DNA from: Endocalyx cinctus
Taxonomy: Eukaryota; Ascomycota; Sordariomycetes; Amphisphaeriales; Apiosporaceae
Reading direction: 5' to 3'
Assembly (NCBI GenBank): GCA_001600455.1
Contig: BCKC01000001.1
Coordinates: 3,932,441 to 3,996,440, forward strand
Length of the DNA: 64,000 nt
Below the pieces are notes generated by a model. It was given only the letters and a program-made list of their open reading frames with translations. It had not been told where the DNA came from and did not search any database. A program made the translations under genes and the position numbers. Shown in pieces: positions 8,800 through 20,351 of this stretch; the stretch's first letter is position 1, and every line of letters begins with the position of its first letter.

Positions 8800-10335
8800 T
8801 CACCCAGCAACAACCCTCGCAGCTACGAGAGCATCTATGGCCGAGGACTGCGCCCGCGCGCTCACGGGCTGGCAGGGATCGCCGCTCCAGCATACGTTAT
8901 ATTCGTTTTTATCCTTACCCGTCTGGATAATGGAATCCGCGTTGGCGAGGATGAAAGCGCGAATCTTTTCGTCTGGACTCGCTTGATAGAGATACTGAAG
9001 GTTTCTCACTAAAAAAAAGTAGAGGAGTGGTAGAATATTTATGGTTAGATCAGAATTTATTTCCGACCCCTTATTTTCCCGCATCTTGGTACAAAAAAGA
9101 AAGGGGGAGAAAAAGGGGGCGGGGCGTTGTCGGTAGGGAAACCTTACTAAAAATACCCTTAAACTGCTCAGCGTCACCCACGCAGCCAGGATCGCACGCG
9201 ACTTCGACGAGGACGCCGTTCTCATCGGAGAGGCGATCCATAGCCGCGTAAGCGATCATCTTGGCCTCGTCCAGCAGGGCGCGATCGCCCGTCGCCCTAG
9301 AGAGCTCGGCTAACCCGCCCAGGACGACCCCCTGGTTGTAAGTCCAGGTCTGGAGGCCGTTATTCTGGCAGGTGGCGTTGAGCCCGTCGTTGATCAGATT
9401 CTGCCCGTTGATCATCCCGGACGACTGGAACCACGACCACTGCGAGATGGCCAGGTCGACGTAGTATTGCCGGTCCCGCGGCGGGAGCCGGTTGGCTAGG
9501 GAGGCGGCTAGCGCGAAGTATAATTCGTTCGCGATGGCGTTGGTGTATGGGCTGATTTTGGACCATACTGATTTTTTTTTCCGGTGGGTTTGGAGCAGTG
9601 AGTTTTTGAGATGTCTCGGAGAAAGAGGAAGAGACAAAAAGAGTCTTCCCGAGACATGCATATATATATATAATATTTAATACACGATTACGTAGGAATT
9701 TACTCACCGATTCCTCCACCGCAGGGTGATGTACCACCGCTCATGTCGTGGAAAATATCGAGCGCCGAGATGATGTACTGCGGACCGAGACCGAGATCGT
9801 GAGCCCGAAGCAAGGCCAGAGCCCACCACCCCTCGTCGTCGTAATAATCATTGAGAAAGCCCTTCGATCCATCTTCATCCCTGCGTCTGGCGGTACTCGC
9901 GCCATCATCCTCACCTTGCACCTCATACCCTTTAATACCTGAAATCGTCGAACTTCTTCTTCTCCTCTTCCAATCATCCGCGACGACCGGCTGATGGGCC
10001 TTGATAAGGCTCACCACGGTCTCGGCCGTACTTCTCTGCACGTCTCGAAAGGTATTGTTGAAGACGTCGGCCACGCGCAGGTGTTCGAGCCCGTACGGGT
10101 CCACCAGCCCGAAATCGCCGAGCGAGGTGAGACAGTTGGCACTGTTCCACCAACCGGCCTGGCGCCAGAGGCCCGAGCCCGTGTCGTAGTACTTGTCTTG
10201 CAGCTTCGCGAGCGCGTCGTAAGCGTGGCCCGCGTAGTACCATTGGTCCTTTTTGGGAGACGACGATGCTCGCCGCGCCAGTACTAGCACTGCAAGCCAG
10301 GAAGTGAGGAGTTTCAAAACTCGGGATTGGATCAT
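8800..10335 (-). CDS. Secreted GH76 alpha-1,6-mannanase-like enzyme
   Basis: Three exons (9708-10335, 9148-9567, 8800-9008) give 418 residues. Both introns are about 140 bases and phase 1; the joins recreate the family motifs CGGGIVWSK and FKGIFMRNLQYL. The N-terminus has a signal peptide ending near residue 25. Family features in order are GLWRQAGWWNSANCLTSL, the catalytic Asp pair in YYDDEGWW (D166, D167), CGGGIVW, YTNAIANELYF and TWTYNQG. GH76 includes endo-1,6-alpha-mannanases and the Dfg5/Dcw1 proteins that attach GPI proteins to the cell wall. This protein ends VAARVVAG with no hydrophobic GPI-signal tail, so a free secreted mannan-active enzyme is more likely than a Dfg5-type wall anchor enzyme. 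A charged insert (about 120-157, KRRRR and acidic runs) sits just before the DD site. Confidence 0.88.
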
Positions 10336-11670
10336 TGCCTTGTTTTCTTTTATAGAGGCTCTTTGAACTAAAAGGAAGCAGGTGAAGCTTGACGATCAGA
10401 CAGTTATAGAGAGGGGGGAAAGAAAAGATTCAGCTTGCGGAAGTATATAGGATAATTGAATTTTAGGTTGGGAAATTGTAAAAAAAGATAATCCATCCCT
10501 CTTCTTCATATTTATACAGAAATGTGACGGTATCACGGGATTCACTGACTGCGGAGTACTCAATCACGCTGTTCTCTCTAAAACTGTCGTATAATATGGG
10601 AATATAGTTTTCTTTCAGGTTGTATTCAGTGATATGCGAAATCTTGTTTTTGTTTCCGAACCAAAACTTCATCATCGGATGAATTTTAAGCCACGTGGAT
10701 CACTGGGTACTGCATGATGACAACTACATTACACGAAGCCAGCCATGTGTCAATGTACTACTTTATGCATACGTATATGCTGTGAGATCAATCACTTTTG
10801 TCGGAAAGCGAGCGCCAAATACCCAGCTGCCGGTCATGACAGGAAGGAGTCTTTCACAAAGAGTCTTATAAAGACATAGATGATGGAACGGTTAGCTAAG
10901 CGAAGTTGCCTCATATACCCAACAATCTACGACACTATCCACATTCAAGATTCTCTCGTCCTCACGGATCAGCCAATTTAGACATTACCCCTTCCTCCCC
11001 GAAACTAGAGTTAACTCTGGTGGCACGTTACTAATTAAGCCTAAAAATATACCTAAAAGTTTGCTCAAACACGAGAACTCTATCATACTGATAATCCATT
11101 TAGATTGTTGAAAATGTGTATTGGTATAATGTACCAATGAATTAAGCATCATATGTGAAAAGGCGGCGGTAGCAACTCTCGAGGCTGTTCTGTCTCGTGA
11201 TCCGGGAGAAATACCGCTAACTTCACTTCGTAGATGCAATGTTGTCCCCAGTCGCTACAACTTCCACATTGGAAATTATCTTTATGTAGAACCCTGATTT
11301 AAATACGAGCTATGATTGCTCCTCATATTGCGTAATTATATAACATGATGAAAGTGGTTCCTGAAACTGGTTGTTTGGGCACGACGATCGAGTAATCTCA
11401 TAGTCCGTAATCAGGAAAGTAGCGGTCAATAGTATCATCGTCCAGGACTTGTAATCATTATATCGCTTCGCTACCTAAAAACTAATCCTCAACTTCTTAC
11501 GTTTCTTGTTTATGGTCAAGTATATTCGATTAATATTCTTAGTTCTATTACGATCCTTTATCTAATACCTCTTTTTCTTTTCATACATACCAATGAGAAT
11601 AAAAAAAACCGTAGAGTATCACATATAAATCAAATAGAATAATACTCCCCCCCCCCTCCTCTCACCCTTT
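10336..11670. other. Intergenic spacer, no gene seen
   Basis: AT-rich region upstream of the GH76 gene and downstream of the kinesin. A C run lies at about 11647-11657. A lone TTTGCTCA at 11060-11067 is within chance expectation. Open frames at 10463-10675 and 10985-11239 show no family motif. Confidence 0.55.
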
Positions 11671-12940
11671 TTAGTCTTTCTGCGTCGATGGAACAAGCAC
11701 ACGTAGCATCTCCGCATATCTCAACGTATTCTTACTAGACCCGACGTCCGCGATATTCGGATTAACGCAAGCGATGACGGCCGTCCTGCAAGACCGGCTC
11801 CCGGCGGGGTCGAACACGTGCTTCAGCACCCTCGTGAGCGCGCTCTGCCGAAACGGGACGTAACCCGGAGTCTTGGACGGCCGGCTTCCCCCTCCTTCCC
11901 CTCTTTTCTCTCTGGCGGCGTCGATCTCGGCCTTGCCGCGGATGCAGTCCTTCAGGACCGACAGGCTCATGTTGATCTCCCGCGCCTCGCGCATGCGGTC
12001 TGCCCCGTGGACGGCGACGTCGCGGGCGGCTTCCGAGCCGGCCAGGTCTATTAAGTACAGAAGCCCGTCCGGCTTCTTCTTTTTATTCCCGTCGTCGTCG
12101 TCGTCGTCATCTTGTTTTCTCTCGTCTACGGTGCGGATGCGGCAGATGCTGTGAGAGCGCGACGAGGCGTCGTTTTTGAACGTCGCCGCCGTCCGCCGAA
12201 AGGACGCCGCGCGGTCGACGAGATCCAGGACTTCTTCCTTGGTCCGCACTCGGTGCTCGTTCGACCCGGCCAGCTGCGTGACGCCGGACGAGTCGTCCAG
12301 AAGCGAGACGGGCTTGCGGGAGTCTAGCAGATCGTAGGCCTTGTTGCCGGCTAGGTCGATGATGGTGATGTAAATTCGTCTTTCCCCGTCAGTGGTGTTT
12401 TCCATCAAGGACTCGGCTACGAGTTTCTGCAGTCGACTAATCGTGTAAGTCTTACCCGAACCGGTCTGGCCGTAAGCAAACAGGGTCCCAATACCACCGT
12501 CTAGTGCGAAGGGAACTAGATTAGCTACAAGCTCTCCATAAATCTCCTCAGTTGTCGTTTCCGAATTGAAAAGCTTGTCTACTTGGTAATTGAAAGACTA
12601 AAAGTAATTCGATCAGTATGACTATTCAAAGCAACGGAGGAGTTCAACTAGAGTTAGATGAGACTTTTCTTCCTCATACTTTGAGTATGGGTCGACCTCT
12701 AGGATGATTATAGAGGTCGTGGACATCCACCACGGTATTATTGGTAGAGCGTGGAAAGACGGCACAAGGAAACCCTGCTTCTATATCGTCATTTAAGAGT
12801 GGACGAATTCTGGCGCTGACAACCAAGTCACAACTGTTGGTTTGCTTTACTCCGTTTGCTGTTTGAGGTCGTCGGGTAGGTTTAAATGCCTTGAGTAGGG
12901 TATGATACCGAGTAACGTTGTCTAAATAGAATTGCTCCAT
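11671..12940 (-). CDS. Kinesin motor domain protein without stalk
   Basis: Two exons (12680-12940 and 11671-12597) give 395 residues. The 82-base intron (GTATGA...TAG) is phase 0 and joins PILK to SFNYQVDKLF. The motor is complete: LVVSARIRPLL, P-loop GQTGSGKT (130-137), switch I NDASSRSH (229-236), switch II DLAGSE (271-276), NMSLSVLKDCI and YVPFRQSALTRVL. The last three look most like kinesin-13 (KIF2/MCAK and KIF24) motors, which depolymerise microtubule ends. The protein stops 18 residues after the final motor strand (NTLRYAEML), so no coiled coil or tail is encoded. A loop before switch II carries seven Asp then four Lys. The start at 12940 is the simplest; an in-frame ATG at 13066 or an upstream exon is possible. 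An N-terminally longer form cannot be excluded. Confidence 0.85.
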
Positions 12941-13534
12941 GTTACAGTTTATGTTGGTAATATCGATTAATGCTTGAAATGGACTAACTAAGTAAATAGG
13001 GGTAGAAAAATTAAGACGAAGAAAAAAAGTTTGATTAATTGAATGTTTGGACTTCCCGGATCTCATGTTAGCTTCGTTTATGGCTTATTTATGTATTTTA
13101 TACCGTTGCCTAATCATTTCCAGCCTATGAAATTGCTTATTTTGATGTTCTACCGAATCAAGGGTGAGACAACCTGACAGCGATCTTCAAGACTTAAGCC
13201 GGCGAGGTATTCAGCTAATGGGAGCTACACAGCCACATCGCCTGTAAATCAACCACGTCACTAGCCACCCCCTGCCCCTTTACGTGGCTTAGGACTACCC
13301 CAAATTTTGATTAACTGACTTATATTTAAGAAAGGCTTTGTTTGATGCTGAAAACTGCCGGTGACAAGAACTATTTATAAAATGTTTCATTGTACATATA
13401 TATCTCTCTGTTCTTCTCCTTTTTCAAACTGCAATAGAGAATTGCCATGATAATCTGCAACTTGAAAGTAACTACAAACGTATCAAAACACCACCCAGCT
13501 AGAAATACGTCGTTGCGCCCAGCGGTGTTCCTGA
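12941..13534. other. Intergenic spacer upstream of the kinesin
   Basis: An open frame continues from the kinesin start up to 13066 with an acceptor-like CTTAG inside, so an upstream kinesin exon may lie here. Otherwise AT-rich with no feature. Confidence 0.5.
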
Positions 13535-15100
13535 CTATATAGGTGAAGACTCGCTATTTCCCAACAAGTCGTTCCCCGCCGTATATCTATACCTGTTCCA
13601 CTCGAGATCGAGCCATTCCTGCTGTCCGAGTCTTTCAAACAAACTCATAACCTCCTCGCTGGGTTTCCAGTCGCCAACCTGCCACTGCACCACCGGTGGC
13701 GTTGGTGCCGCAGCAGTAGCATCGCCACCCTCAAGCTCCTTCTTCTTCTCACCAGCACGCCCGGCAATAAACTTGACACCCCATCTGTGGCCCTTTTTCA
13801 TCGGCAGATTACATCCCTCCACTTCTCTGTCGTCTGAAGGGTGCCACCACCGGTGCGTGAAAATCTCGGCGTCCTCGAGGCTCGGCATATTGTCGCGAGT
13901 CAGAGACTTCGCAAACGCCGCAAGCAGGGGCTCGATCCGCTCCCTGCGGGGCTCGGTGCGGAACATGTCTAGAGCGTGATCGTACTCGTCGTCCGGGTTG
14001 TCGCCGTACTCGGCGTCAAGGTCCGCGTCCTCGTCCGTGTCGGTTTCTCGGGGGTAGTGCTCCGTGCCTGAGATCTTGTACCCTCCTTGCTCAGAGTCGT
14101 GCGGATCCTCGCCACCGGGGCCGACAAAGTACCACCGCCCGTCTGGACGGAGGGAATGGAACTCGAGCCGGAATCGCCGCATCCGCGACCACTGCTGGTC
14201 GGCTGGTGCCTCGGGACTGGGGAACAGGTCCGAAGTGACCATGGCACGCACGTCGAACAGACTTAACTGCGCACCGAGCTTGCACAGGCCGACAGACACC
14301 GGGTCCTTATCCGCCGGGTGGATCAGGTTCGGCCGGGCCACGGACTCGTCATGCTTGGGGAGCGAGAAGAATGGCCAGAAGTGTAGCGCGGCCCTGGTCA
14401 GACTGGCGGGGATCCTTTTCCCGCAGAGGTGCTTCTCCTGGTCCATGATGGCGGCGCCGAACTCGTGGCGGGCGTCTCGCAGGGGGCCCTCCCATGGCCA
14501 GGTGTAGTGCTCGCGCATCACCCTATTCGGCATGGAGGCGGGCATGGGCCGCTCCCACAACCAGGGGCCATTCCACTCTTCGACAGCCGGCAGGTGGACG
14601 AGGCACTGCAGCGGCACGAGGGGAGACAGGGGGCGTATGTCTGTCGCGTTTTCGGCGCCGGAGCCGTTCGCCCTTGACCTGATGGTCAGTCTGCTCACAA
14701 AGGGTAGATCTGGCAGTGATTCGGGGTCGTGCAACTGCAGGCGGCGCGAGTGATACCTGCGACGGTGGCATTCTGGCTCCTCCGGGTCAAATTTCTGTGG
14801 CTGGATTTCGAGCTTGATGCCGATGCTGGCTGGCGGATCCTCGATCCCGCTATAGGCGGCGGAAATTTGCTTGTAAAAGGCATGGATGCGCACCGACATG
14901 TGGGAGCTGATGGCGATGGTCTCCTCGGCAGGTTCGTGGCACGGCAGTGGCTTCCCCGCAGAGTCATCGACGAGGAGGAGCGGCAGTGGGAGATCATATT
15001 GGGCAAGTCCGAACTTGGCGTTGCGGGCAACCTCGAATTTTCCCTTGACCTTCTCGAAGAGCTCACTCTCGAAATCTGGGTCGGTCTCGCGAAGCAACAT
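13535..15100 (-). CDS. Conserved-looking fungal protein of unknown function
   Basis: A single exon from ATG at 15098-15100 encodes 521 residues; the longer frame to 15127 begins at TTG. No transmembrane segment or signal peptide is visible. The sequence has many Trp/Pro-rich segments (EEWNGPWLWERPMP, EHYTWPWEGPL, RAALHFWPFF), a stretch LFDVRAMVTSDLF, RWYFVGPGGEDPH, an acidic region around TDTDEDADLDAEYGDNPDDEYD, then MFRTEPRRERIEPLLAAFAKSL. From memory this texture resembles the C-terminal part of large fungal families annotated as F-box hypotheticals. No F-box is visible at the N-terminus, and no upstream exon offering one was found. The gene could be a truncated or F-box-less member. Function is unknown. 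Codon use favours G/C at third positions throughout, consistent with a real gene. Confidence 0.75.
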   Translation of the reverse strand: MLLRETDPDFESELFEKVKGKFEVARNAKFGLAQYDLPLPLLLVDDSAGKPLPCHEPAEETIAISSHMSVRIHAFYKQISAAYSGIEDPPASIGIKLEIQPQKFDPEEPECHRRRYHSRRLQLHDPESLPDLPFVSRLTIRSRANGSGAENATDIRPLSPLVPLQCLVHLPAVEEWNGPWLWERPMPASMPNRVMREHYTWPWEGPLRDARHEFGAAIMDQEKHLCGKRIPASLTRAALHFWPFFSLPKHDESVARPNLIHPADKDPVSVGLCKLGAQLSLFDVRAMVTSDLFPSPEAPADQQWSRMRRFRLEFHSLRPDGRWYFVGPGGEDPHDSEQGGYKISGTEHYPRETDTDEDADLDAEYGDNPDDEYDHALDMFRTEPRRERIEPLLAAFAKSLTRDNMPSLEDAEIFTHRWWHPSDDREVEGCNLPMKKGHRWGVKFIAGRAGEKKKELEGGDATAAAPTPPVVQWQVGDWKPSEEVMSLFERLGQQEWLDLEWNRYRYTAGNDLLGNSESSPI

Positions 15101-15720
15101 GTTGATTAATATAATGTGATGGAACAATGTTGGAGTTGGCCCTTTAAGAAGTCATCTGTATTTAAATTATACACCAGATGCGGGGGATCGAGGCCCGAAA
15201 TAAATGCCTTGCATTCAAAGAGCCCCACCTAGACAACGTTGTCATTGGGAACGTAGGTTACAGGATAGACGAGAATAGTATATTTCAAGATCTGAGACAA
15301 AACACCTTGACCATAGATCCCTGATCGATCAAGCTCAGCTCGGATAACCAATGCCAATTCTCTCAAGTAATCCCTTCATTATCCGCCACACCAGCCTAAT
15401 TCCACTTTGCCCTAGTATCCCAATTTAATGCCGTACCCTCTGATCTATATCTGAAGAGACATTGAAATATGACAGTCCTGCATGTTAAATTACAGAAAAT
15501 CTAAACGGCGTGTAGTTTTTCTTTTTTGCAAATAACTAATATTTCTTAAGAACCTCGAGAAAAAAAAAAAAAAAAAGAAAACTCGCCCCACCCAAATTAA
15601 AACTCGTAAGTACAAAGCGCCGTGATTAAAAAAATAAAAGAAATTTGTGATCCGAGTGCCCTGTGAATGACCAATAGATTTCTCCGGTGTCTTCGCACTC
15701 ATAGACGATGAAGCTTTTAT
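15101..15720. other. Intergenic spacer
   Basis: Contains the presumed promoter of the 521-residue protein and the 3' region of the peroxidase. An A18-type run is at about 15559-15576. No gene seen. Confidence 0.55.
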
Positions 15721-16795
15721 CTAGAACTCGCCGCCGTGAATATTTCGCTTCTTGAACGGGTCTGCCGGAGTCTTCGGTACGTCGACGGGGAAGAAGGTCA
15801 CATTTCCAATCCGGTGGATGAAGTCACCCAAGTCCTCCTTGATCGTCGGTATCTCAGGCTTCGTCCAGCCAATCTCGCAAGGCAAACGTTCGTTCTCTGT
15901 ATCATAAAGGCTCGTATTAGTATACATATACCAAGTTTAAAAAAAAAAAAAAAACCCTTTTCCTCTTCTTCTTTGCAAGTATAACAGAAAGGGGGTGGGG
16001 GGCGCAAAATTTACTTACCAAACATATACTCTACGTAACGCTTGGGTACGGTGCCGGATGCCTTGTCACCGAGGATCGCGATCAACGCCGCGTTCTCTCC
16101 TATGCTAAAGGCGTAGCCCGTGTGGCTCAGCGTGTAGTTCGGATTGGTGAAGGCCGAGTACATGTGGCGCGAAGATCGGGCGTTGGCGATGATCTGGACG
16201 TCGAGCGTATCTCCGGGCCAGAACTGTTTCGTCATGTTGAATATTGTCTGGTTGAATGTCCAGTGTTCACCGAAGTAGGCATCTTGTCGGCTAAATTGTT
16301 GTTGACGGAGAAGGTTAGATGATTTTCAAAACTTAGTTGACTTTTTTTTTTTTTTTTCAGGAGAGACATGATATACCTGAGACTCGCGTCGTGCTCGAGG
16401 AAATCGTGACGGTTCAGGTGGTCGAGGTTGAACGTCGTTGCGTTAGGGTCCGGATTTGTGACGAGAGCTCCTCCAAATAAGAACTCGGAAAAGTCGTCCC
16501 GTAGGTTCAGAATAGAACCCAGAGCATCGATCGTCTGGTTAAGCGTGATATCTCTCCCACTACGAGGTAGTATATCGTAGTTCGCTAGAGTGTTAAGCAT
16601 AGGACATACACCACGAGCTATCGCACGATGTTAGTAAACTTTCACCCCCATCTATTTTTTTGTTTTTGTTTTTCCTTATAAGACCAACATACTATCTGTT
16701 TCCTTGGGGGCTTGATACTTCGCGAACGGGCAAAGTTCCTGAGCCCATGCGGAGCCGAGGGCGACGGCGGTGATTAAACACGTGTTGACTTTCAT
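15721..16795 (-). CDS. Secreted heme-thiolate peroxidase (unspecific peroxygenase/chloroperoxidase family)
   Basis: Four exons (16693-16795, 16377-16617, 16019-16290, 15721-15896) give 263 residues in a closed frame. All introns are GT-AG; intron 1 has a TACTAAC branch site. The signal peptide is MKVNTCLITAVALGSAWAQ. The heme-thiolate cysteine is Cys39 in TRGVCPMLNTLANYDILPRSG; most family members have PCP here, this one VCP. The EHD motif (109-111, FLEHDASLSRQDAYFG) carries the Glu that binds Mg and the residues used in compound I formation. NERLPCEIGW near the end is also typical. The length matches the short peroxygenases. These enzymes use hydrogen peroxide to oxygenate or halogenate aromatic, aliphatic or phenolic compounds outside the cell. 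Substrate cannot be told from sequence. Confidence 0.92.
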
Positions 16796-19700
16796 TATGG
16801 TATGATTAATAACGGTTTGGTTTGTTATATATTTGTTGATGGAACCTGTGTCTTTGGAAAACCTTGACCATAGGAAAATACGATATCACCTGGAGATATT
16901 TCATGAGGATATATACATTTTCTACCAACGTACTTTTTCTCTCATCCCAACCCACAACTAACCAAATATTCGTAATTACTTCTTCCACAGCCTCAATACA
17001 TACGAACTTGCAACTCAAACGATATCCATCCCTTTGCATATTCCTGACCGTCAGCTTCTTTGCCGCGTCATTGATAGGTTATTGGAGTTATCGTTGGGGT
17101 ATCATCGTCCCAAGCACGCACTGATGATGATTTCAAACATTTGGAATACTGAAATCTTTCTATAGAATAGGAGGTTGTGGATATGATCTACAATTCAAAG
17201 TCGATGTTCACTCATACATAAACAGTAATGCGTGAATCAGTCATCCTGAGCAGGTCTCTGCCGGGTCGTCAGAGTTCCGAAAGAACCACTTTTACTTTTG
17301 TCAGTTCGGCCGACTTGGCTATACTAAGGTCCATTACGGTCGTCAGTTATTCCTAAGCATATTCGACGTATCATGACGTAGTTTTGGGTGCAAGTTTGGT
17401 TAATGTAACCTCATAAAGTGGTCCCTGAATGCTTCTTATCACCAGCATTACAACGCTGTTTTGAAGAAAACCCACGTTGAAGCATCTCACCTATTCTTTC
17501 GATATTTGATTAGATAGTGTAATGCTAATTATAATATCCCGTTTCGATTATTGAGAATTTGTTTCCCTTTCTCTCGCTCTCTACATCCCTCTTTCGGGTT
17601 TCGGTTGCCGATTTTTGGTTCATATCACGCCTTGAGTCGACCCAGATAATCTAGAATCTCCGTTCGATTTTTCCCATGAATTTTTAAGTATCAAATCCTC
17701 TTGATACTCACAAGATACGCGATATCCACATAAGTCAAGTGGTAAAATAAGATGTTCTTTTTTTGAAGAAAAAAAAAACATTTCTTCATGATGGGCTTGA
17801 GAGACTCTGTTAAAAAAGGGTACAAGGTAGGCGTATAAGTTAGTGGATACAAAAATCCTTCCCGTTTCCGTAGACCAGGCACCTTCTCTACTAATGCCGG
17901 TACTCGAAGTCCACTGGCCTCATAAACTTGTTTCGTTCTCTGTAAAAAAGCTTAAAAGACGGGATGTCATCTTAGCTAACTCCGCCACACTTGGCATGGG
18001 GGTTTACATTTTGTAAATTCCAAGACGGCAACCTGTCTTTTTGTCAATAACCCATAGTTTAATTATCTTAACTTCCTATAGGCATCATTTAGTATTTCAA
18101 ATGCCATTTCTTAGTTCGTCCGAACATAACAAACGAGGTTCAAACTGTATGTGACCAAAAAGACCGTGTCGACTAATACTCGTTGAACTATGGTAACCCA
18201 TTCCGGGTGTATCCGCCGGCGGAAAAGGGGGAAAAGGTTGGAACGTGCGCTCAGGAAAAGGACCGTGTCAGCATAACGAGATCTCTTTTCGACGAGATAG
18301 GAAATTTCGAATAATCCCCATTTGGGAGATAATTAAGTCAGGAGAAAAAGAAGGAAAACTCAAAGTCCGACGGAGACAAGACAAGTAAATCGGAGGTGGG
18401 CAACGGTGTTTTTGAAACTCATAAAAAAGACATGATCGTCATATCTCATGATTTTATCAAGGAAATTTTGGTTGGGATATAAAATGATATAACTCAGACA
18501 ACAGCATTGCAGCCAGTTATGTGGTATTTAGGGTTGTTTTCAGGGTAACCCAACGCAATACCACCATGTGAAAAGAAACAGGTCGAATTAGAGCCTGCAT
18601 AAGGATGACTACTCTGCCGATCAGTTATTCATCGGGGATTTAAGTACACATTGATCAAAATAAAAACTACTGCAATGATCTCCTGTCAAAAGCCAAATAC
18701 CGACCAGGGATCAAAATCCGAGTATCCCGCACAAAAAGGAGATTCGACCAATCAGGTCCAAGGCAACATTCCTGATCCGGTGGGTGTCATTCGGATTGTG
18801 ACGAGCTGTGAGAACCATTTCAGCAGGTCACTCATTGATTGGGTGATAGATATTTTTATATGCAATAATGTAGTATAATTTTTAATCCAAGTAAGCAGAT
18901 AAGTGGCTTTGCTTTTTTCTTAAACACTCATGACGTCTATCTGGTACGATGCCACAGTATTACTGCGATACTATGCTTAAAACTTATAAACCGATACCGA
19001 TCTTCTTCTTTTACATCCAAAAACATAACATGACTCCCTCCCTAACCAGCAGAGCGTACGTGAGGAACAACAAGATATACATGCTAGTGAGCGATCACCA
19101 AGATAGGACGTCTTAATCTAGATAGATACCCCGAATATCGTGTTAAAAAATTGGAATACCACCAAACCAGATGATGAGGGAGACTCGCAGAATTATACCA
19201 TCGTTGGGCCCCCTTTCTCATATTTTGAGAAACAGAACGACCGAATCTCGTGGATGAGACTCTGGCACCTGTTGTCTGCGCCTATCTAGATCTATTTACC
19301 AATACGCTATCCTACATCACACCATCGTTTTTCATCTCATCACATGTCTTTTCGATGAGTCGTATTGTATTGATACTGTTTCCATATAGGTTGATACATA
19401 TCTAGTCAAACTCCCAATCGCACATGTTATTCTCCCTATACCATTGAACTAACTCATAATAGGCAGTACCGAGATGCAAAAAGCCTGAAAGATCATGAAA
19501 AATAGACATTCGGGGCTAGCATATTCAGCGACATGCATCGAAGTCTCACCGACTTTACGACGGTAGCCGAGAAGTGTTTCAGGATAGCCAGACTGCCATC
19601 ATCTTTTCCATGGGGGTTAGCAGCAAACATATCAAGGATTGCAGTTGTACTTCATATAGCTACACTCAAAGAGGACGTACAGGCCAACAAAATCGATCAA

Positions 19701-20351
19701 CAAAGGATGGCTATTATCAAATATTCCATATCACCAAAGGTCGAACGCCCGAAGTGATTTGTAATGAACTACTATTGTTGACATATCGGTCCTGGAATAG
19801 GGGCTGGAAAATATTTACCCTAAGGGCAATTAGACNCCCCCCCCCCCCCCTATAAAAAACAAAATAAAAACAATGTAGGTCAATGACAATTATAAATCGC
19901 GTACTACATCTCTGTCTTACACCTACCTCGTTACAAGTTATCATACGCAACTTTCACTTGAGTTCAAGTACGAGAAACGTAAGCAAGCACACGTCACAGA
20001 AAAACAGAATACTAGTACGAAATAAAAAAAAATGATGTAAAGTAGCAAAAAAAGGGTTGCTTGGCCCGCGTATTACAAGTTCGTTATTCTATAAAATATG
20101 GTACAACAGAACACAGACAAAGATCATAGCGGATATACGCCCTTTTCAAGCGCCTTTAACCAACTCTGCATGTGCATGCCCGTGTAAGTGTAAAATAAAA
20201 CAGATAAAGTTACAACAACGCCTGCGCCGGAAGTTATCTTCTCCATCGTGTTAGTCTCGCCGTCTACTCGTCGCACATCTCTCACGACTCATGAATACGC
20301 TCTAAATTAAATCGACGTCTATGATTTAACGTGACCAGGACGTGACCTGCT
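16796..20351. other. Long spacer without recognisable genes
   Basis: About 3.6 kb of AT-rich sequence between the peroxidase and SEC16. The longest open frames (16864-17124, 18651-18878, 19533-19757) are short, overlap nothing familiar and lack family motifs. No terminal repeats, transposase motif or tRNA were seen. It could hide a non-coding RNA or decayed sequence, but nothing supports one. Confidence 0.5.
19836..19850. other. Ambiguous base followed by C14 run
   Basis: One N at 19836 is followed by fourteen C. This marks a sequencing or assembly problem at a homopolymer; the true run length is uncertain. Confidence 0.95.

Noticed and set aside
11060..11067. Single TTTGCTCA upstream of GH76
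   Set aside because: Single copies also occur at 46107 and 52363; about two are expected by chance in 64 kb, so these are not called as copper elements.
16796..20351. Possible decayed transposon in the long spacer
   Set aside because: No terminal or direct repeats, no transposase, reverse transcriptase or integrase motif in any frame.
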